Below are positions 5,097-7,409 of a stretch of DNA of 7,409 bases, piece after piece. Position 1 is the first letter of the stretch, and each line of letters starts with the position of its first letter. The notes under the pieces were generated by a model that worked only from the letters and a program-made list of their open reading frames with translations, had not been told where the DNA came from and made no database searches. Origin of the DNA: Candidatus Doudnabacteria bacterium (lineage in GTDB: Bacteria > Patescibacteriota > Doudnabacteria > UBA920 > O2-02-FULL-48-8). Made by a program: the position numbers and the translations under genes. Where the stretch lies: NCBI GenBank assembly GCA_016207695.1, contig JACQPC010000049.1, positions 1-7,409 on the forward strand, read 5' to 3'.

Positions 5097-5772
5097 ATCT
5101 TAATAAATCCGGGCGGCGTTTACGGGTTCGCTTTAGGGCTTGTTGTTTGCGCCAAACCTCAACTTTTTTGTGATTGCCAGAAAGCAAAACCTTGGGGACT
5201 TTCATGCCTTTATAATTTTCCGGCCGGGTGTATTGTGGATATTCTAAAAGCCCGTCGGAAAAACTTTCATTCACCGTCGATTCAAATTTGCCAACAACTC
5301 CTGGAACTAAGCGGGCGACTGTATCCAAAACCGCCATAGCTGGGATTTCACCGCCGGTTAAAACATAATCACCAATCGAGATTTCCATGTCCACGAGTTT
5401 TCTAATGCGTTCGTCAAAACCTTCATAACGCCCACAAATAAGTATTAGGGTTTTGTAGTCAGCCAATTTATTGACTAATTTCTGGTTAAATACTTGCCCT
5501 TGCGGAGTTAATAAAATAACTTTTGATTTTTGACTTTTGATTTTTGATTTTAGCGCGGTCAAAGCTCTATCCATAACATCCGCGCGCATCACCATCCCCA
5601 CCCCACCGCCATAAGGCCGATCATCCAAGGTCTTATGAGCATCCTTGGCCCAATCGCGCAAATTACGAACTTCTATCTTGATTAATTTTTTGCTTAGTGC
5701 GCGCTTAATCAAGCTTATGTCGAAATAAGATTTGAACGCTTCTGGAAATAAGGTTAGGATGATAAACCTCAT
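5095..5772 (-). CDS. trmD: tRNA (guanine-37-N1) methyltransferase
   Basis: TrmD uses S-adenosylmethionine to methylate G37 next to the anticodon and so prevents frameshifting. The 225-residue protein shows the SPOUT trefoil-knot signature: LLTPQGQVF at 87-95, LICGRYEGFDERI at 111-123, and ISIGDYVLTGGEIPAMAVLD at 131-150. It also has RLVPG with Arg154, and SFSDGLLEYPQYTRP with the likely catalytic Asp173. It is about 20 residues shorter than B. subtilis or H. influenzae TrmD and ends RRPDLLR, with the stop codon contributed by the REP-like element. Residues 74-84 (LKSKIKSQKSK) are encoded by a 7-base-period repeat in a loop region of variable length in the family. There is no ribosome binding site before the ATG. 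A terminator and repeats separate it from khpA, so it probably needs its own promoter; none was convincing. Confidence 0.96.
   Translation of the reverse strand: MRFIILTLFPEAFKSYFDISLIKRALSKKLIKIEVRNLRDWAKDAHKTLDDRPYGGGVGMVMRADVMDRALTALKSKIKSQKSKVILLTPQGQVFNQKLVNKLADYKTLILICGRYEGFDERIRKLVDMEISIGDYVLTGGEIPAMAVLDTVARLVPGVVGKFESTVNESFSDGLLEYPQYTRPENYKGMKVPKVLLSGNHKKVEVWRKQQALKRTRKRRPDLLR
5521..5551 (-). repeat. 7-base-period repeat inside trmD
   Basis: On the plus strand the units are TTTTGAT, TTTTGAC, TTTTGAT and TTTTGAT followed by TTT. They encode TrmD residues 74-84. The run matches the intergenic repeat at 77-106 at about 25 of 30 positions by eye, so the same repeat type occurs in and between genes here. 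Confidence 0.85.
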
Positions 5773-5870
5773 GAAGTATCGATTCGAATATACGAATTTA
5801 CTAATGATACTAATAACTAAAGCTTTGGGGATTTGTATAATTAGTATTCATTAGTATATTAGCATCGCTA
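5773..5870. repeat. AT-rich inverted-repeat region between khpA and trmD
   Basis: ATTCG/CGAAT (5782-5786 / 5793-5797) and CTAATGATACTAA / TTAGTATTCATTAG (5801-5813 / 5841-5854, one-base bulge) form AT-rich hairpins. Further ATTAG and TTAGTAT copies run to about 5862. In related operons rimM often occupies this place; here no coding region is visible. The style again matches CPR-type intergenic repeats. Confidence 0.65.
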
Positions 5871-5872
5871 CC

Positions 5873-5901
5873 AAAAACCCCGGGATTAACCGGGGCTTTT
5901 T
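5873..5901 (-). terminator. Strong intrinsic terminator after khpA
   Basis: The stem CCCCGG/CCGGGG (5878-5883 / 5890-5895) has a 6-base loop and is flanked by A5 and T5 on both sides, so it has terminator form on both strands. It begins two bases past the khpA stop codon. It would end the dedA-rpsP-khpA transcript before trmD. Confidence 0.88.
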
Positions 5902-5903
5902 GT

Positions 5904-6224
5904 TTAGAGTTTAAACTCGTCTATGTCCGAGGCTAACTCTTTTTCGGAAGAAGTCTCGCGATTCTTGCGATAACCTTCGGGCTCGTAGATCTTGAGGTTC
6001 ACCCGGGACTTTCTCTTGGCCCCCACCACCCGAAGCAAAGTTCGAATGGATTTGGCTGTCTGTCCCTGGCGGCCGATAACCTGGCCCATGTCCTCGGGAT
6101 GAAGGTGAAGAGTGATCAGCACTCCCATCTCATCCACCGTGCGCTCGCTTTTAACATCTTCCGGATGGTCAACCAAAGCTCTCACGACGTATTCCACAAA
6201 CTCTTGGTCTTGTTCCTGCGCCAT
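5904..6224 (-). CDS. khpA: KhpA-like KH-domain RNA-binding protein
   Basis: KhpA is a small single-KH-domain protein that binds RNA and, in studied Gram-positive species, pairs with KhpB to act as an RNA chaperone affecting cell growth. The canonical fold spans about residues 7-82: FVEYVVRALVDHPEDV, a beta region, then MGQVIGRQGQTAKSIRTLLR with the GxxG loop GRQG at 51-54. At 106 residues it exceeds the usual length of about 76-80 through a charged C-terminal tail (about 83-106). The position directly after rpsP is the conserved context. The 92-base spacer from rpsP holds no gene. There is no clear ribosome binding site, and a small hairpin touches the ATG. khpB is not in the window. Confidence 0.92.
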   Translation of the reverse strand: MAQEQDQEFVEYVVRALVDHPEDVKSERTVDEMGVLITLHLHPEDMGQVIGRQGQTAKSIRTLLRVVGAKRKSRVNLKIYEPEGYRKNRETSSEKELASDIDEFKL

Positions 6225-6245
6225 GTATTTATGCTTTAAAAATAC
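6225..6245 (-). promoter_or_regulatory. Small hairpin abutting the khpA start codon
   Basis: On the minus strand GTATTT (6240-6245) pairs with AAATAC (6225-6230) around a 9-base loop, ending at the base before the ATG. It is an AT-only-weak stem except for one G-C pair at each end, and may modulate initiation or be chance. Confidence 0.25.
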
Positions 6246-6316
6246 TGCTTGCCTGATAAGCTGTAGTTCGACCTGGTTTTTAGCTTTTCAGTAAAGATAG
6301 TTTAACTAAGCTGAAA

Positions 6317-6652
6317 CTAGGTGTCAACCTTCGTCTCTGCAGCCGGGGCGGGAGCGATTTCTGCCGGTACAGCAACCTGTTTTTTCTTCGGCCTCCAGGC
6401 TTTTATTTTTTTGTCAGGAATAAATTGCTTGTCAACGAAAAGGTTATGAACAGTTGGAGAAAGTTGGATGTGCTTTGAAAGCCAATACTCCAACCTTTCC
6501 TTATTCCTTATTCCTAATTCCTTATTCCTAGGATTATAGTGACCCAGCACTTCCAAAAATTTCTTACTGGCCGCTCGCTGGGCTTGCGCCAAAACAATCC
6601 GGAAAGCCGGTCGGTTCTTTGTTCCTGTTCTTTGTAGTCTAATAGTCAGCAT
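6317..6652 (-). CDS. rpsP: 30S ribosomal protein S16
   Basis: S16 supports assembly of the small subunit. The N-terminal signature MLTIRLQRTGTKNRPAFRIV (1-20), LGHYNP (36-41) and EYWLSKHIQLSPTV (55-68) are clear. Length is 111 residues, of which about 88-111 form an Ala/Pro/Lys-rich tail (VAVPAEIAPAPAAE). Residues 42-51 (RNKELGIRNK) are encoded by a 7-base tandem repeat and appear about one residue longer than the usual loop. GCAGG lies 6 bases before the ATG and can act as a ribosome binding site. dedA ends 26 bases upstream on the same strand and khpA follows, so the three are likely cotranscribed. Confidence 0.96.
   Translation of the reverse strand: MLTIRLQRTGTKNRPAFRIVLAQAQRAASKKFLEVLGHYNPRNKELGIRNKERLEYWLSKHIQLSPTVHNLFVDKQFIPDKKIKAWRPKKKQVAVPAEIAPAPAAETKVDT
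6501..6528 (-). repeat. Four 7-base tandem units inside rpsP
   Basis: On the plus strand TTATTCC, TTATTCC, TAATTCC and TTATTCC follow one another without gaps. They encode residues 42-51 of S16. Because seven is not a multiple of three, successive units are read in different frames and give NKE, LGI and RNK rather than a peptide repeat. Confidence 0.9.
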
Positions 6653-6678
6653 AATTTGCCTGCAAAGTATAACAAAAA

Positions 6679-7302
6679 TTACGACTTGCGGTCAATGCTC
6701 GTAATGTGCCGTTTGATCCACCAGATTATAACAATAACTATAACAATAACAATGACCGCGTCAAAACGCCGAAAGTAATTTTCCAGCTGCTGCCAATTCT
6801 CGCCCAACTTCATGCCCAGCCAGGCCAGAAGATATGACCAAATAATGGAACCCACAAAAGTATAAACGACAAATGAGCCAAAAGGAACTTTCCCAATTCC
6901 GGCGGGGATGGAGATAAATGTCCGGACAACGGGCAGAAGACGGCCAATAAACGTGGAGAGCTTGCCGAATCTTTGAAAAAATCTTTCGGTCAGACGCAGA
7001 TCATGTTCGCTGATCAATACATATCTGCCATATTTGATGATTAACGGCCGCCCGCCATAATAGCCCAAAGCGTAAGTGACGATTGAGCCGATGACTGAGC
7101 CTGTTGCCCCCGCCAGCGCCAGACCAAAGAGCGTAAATCTTCCGCTCTCTACCAAAAATCCGGCAAACGGCATGATGATTTCCGAAGGCAGCGGTATAGC
7201 AGCCGATTCTATAGCCATGAGCAAAGCCACCCCGAAGTATCCGAGACTGGAGATAGTTTGGGTGATGAAGTTTGTAATTGTGAAAACTAAATCTGTAAAC
7301 AT
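6679..7302 (-). CDS. dedA: DedA-family integral membrane protein
   Basis: DedA proteins are inner-membrane transporters; some members recycle undecaprenyl phosphate across the membrane for cell-envelope synthesis. The 207-residue protein fits the family (about 200-220). Visible motifs are IESAAIPLPSE (31-41, with acidic Glu32 and Glu41) and FIGRLLPVVRTFISIPAG (118-135, with Arg121 and Arg127), plus several hydrophobic helices and a basic C-terminal end after WWIKRH. The last helix includes IVIVIVIVI (184-192), encoded by a 12-base tandem repeat. There is no ribosome binding site before the ATG at 7302, and the upstream bases are repeat-derived. It lies 26 bases before rpsP on the same strand. 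Which lipid is moved cannot be told from sequence. Confidence 0.93.
   Translation of the reverse strand: MFTDLVFTITNFITQTISSLGYFGVALLMAIESAAIPLPSEIIMPFAGFLVESGRFTLFGLALAGATGSVIGSIVTYALGYYGGRPLIIKYGRYVLISEHDLRLTERFFQRFGKLSTFIGRLLPVVRTFISIPAGIGKVPFGSFVVYTFVGSIIWSYLLAWLGMKLGENWQQLENYFRRFDAVIVIVIVIVIIWWIKRHITSIDRKS
6727..6753 (-). repeat. 12-base tandem repeat inside dedA
   Basis: TATAACAATAAC occurs twice in tandem (6727-6738, 6739-6750) followed by AAT. It encodes alternating Val-Ile in the last membrane helix, so the protein tolerates it. Confidence 0.85.
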
Positions 7303-7409
7303 GGTTATAAATTCGAAGCACGAAGCACTAAATTCGAAACAATATCTAAACTCAAATGTTCAAATGTTCTAAACCTTGGTTTTGGATTTTGGATTTTTGT
7401 CATTTGAAT
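7303..7409. repeat. Composite AT-rich repeat upstream of dedA
   Basis: ATTCGAA occurs at 7311-7317 and 7332-7338, CGAAGCA twice in tandem (7314-7327), CAAATGTT twice (7353-7368) and TTTTGGA twice (7380-7393). This combination resembles composite repeats I recall from Parcubacteria contigs. It occupies the whole space upstream of dedA and is cut by the window edge. No convincing promoter was seen in it. Confidence 0.75.

Noticed and set aside
5064..5339. Plus-strand 91-residue frame
   Set aside because: It is antisense to trmD, starts inside the palindrome and shows no family signature.
5836..5841. Perfect TATAAT on the plus strand
   Set aside because: No -35 box lies at a usable distance and no plus-strand gene follows; it is part of AT-rich repeats.

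Overview
The window looks like part of a chromosome from a candidate-phyla-radiation (Patescibacteria, probably Parcubacteria-like) or similar streamlined bacterium. This rests on short genes in housekeeping clusters, gaps filled by AT-rich simple repeats of a style I associate with such genomes, a small 'TTEDLARMMAKGFEEM' coiled-coil protein of a type common there, and an rpsP-khpA-trmD-rplS ribosome cluster that lacks rimM where it would be expected. The lineage is an inference from style; no taxonomic marker was aligned.

Layout. Bases 1-104 are an AT-rich repeat abutting the stop codon of rny (RNase Y, minus strand, 105-1622). A 248-base divergent region (1623-1870) carries two overlapping, near-consensus sigma70-type promoters, one for rny and one for sodA (plus strand, 1871-2452). 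The sodA promoter places the predicted transcript start exactly on the sodA ATG. Convergent to sodA lies a GC-rich minus-strand gene (2588-3247) for an unrecognised protein with a signal peptide and a C-terminal membrane anchor; it has its own strong ribosome binding site and terminator. Next come a small plus-strand coiled-coil gene (3524-3766) with a good promoter and a double-hairpin terminator region (3779-3831).

The right half is one minus-strand block, read right to left: dedA (7302-6679), rpsP (6652-6317), khpA (6224-5904), a strong terminator, a repeat-rich gap, trmD (5772-5095), a REP-like palindrome, rluD (5027-4155) and rplS (4174-3833), ending in a terminator. The genes share a theme: ribosome parts (S16, L19), tRNA and 23S rRNA modification (TrmD, an RluD-like pseudouridine synthase), RNA chaperoning (KhpA) and mRNA decay (RNase Y). 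DedA is a membrane lipid transporter and SodA handles superoxide.

The strongest unusual signal is repeats with a 7-base period (TTTTGAT-type, TTATTCC-type, AAAATGC-type, CGAAGCA-type). They fill intergenic spaces and also lie in frame inside trmD and rpsP. A REP-like palindrome fills the trmD-rluD gap, supplies the trmD stop codon and sits where the rluD ribosome binding site should be. I see no CRISPR array, transposase, tRNA, rRNA or recognisable defence system.
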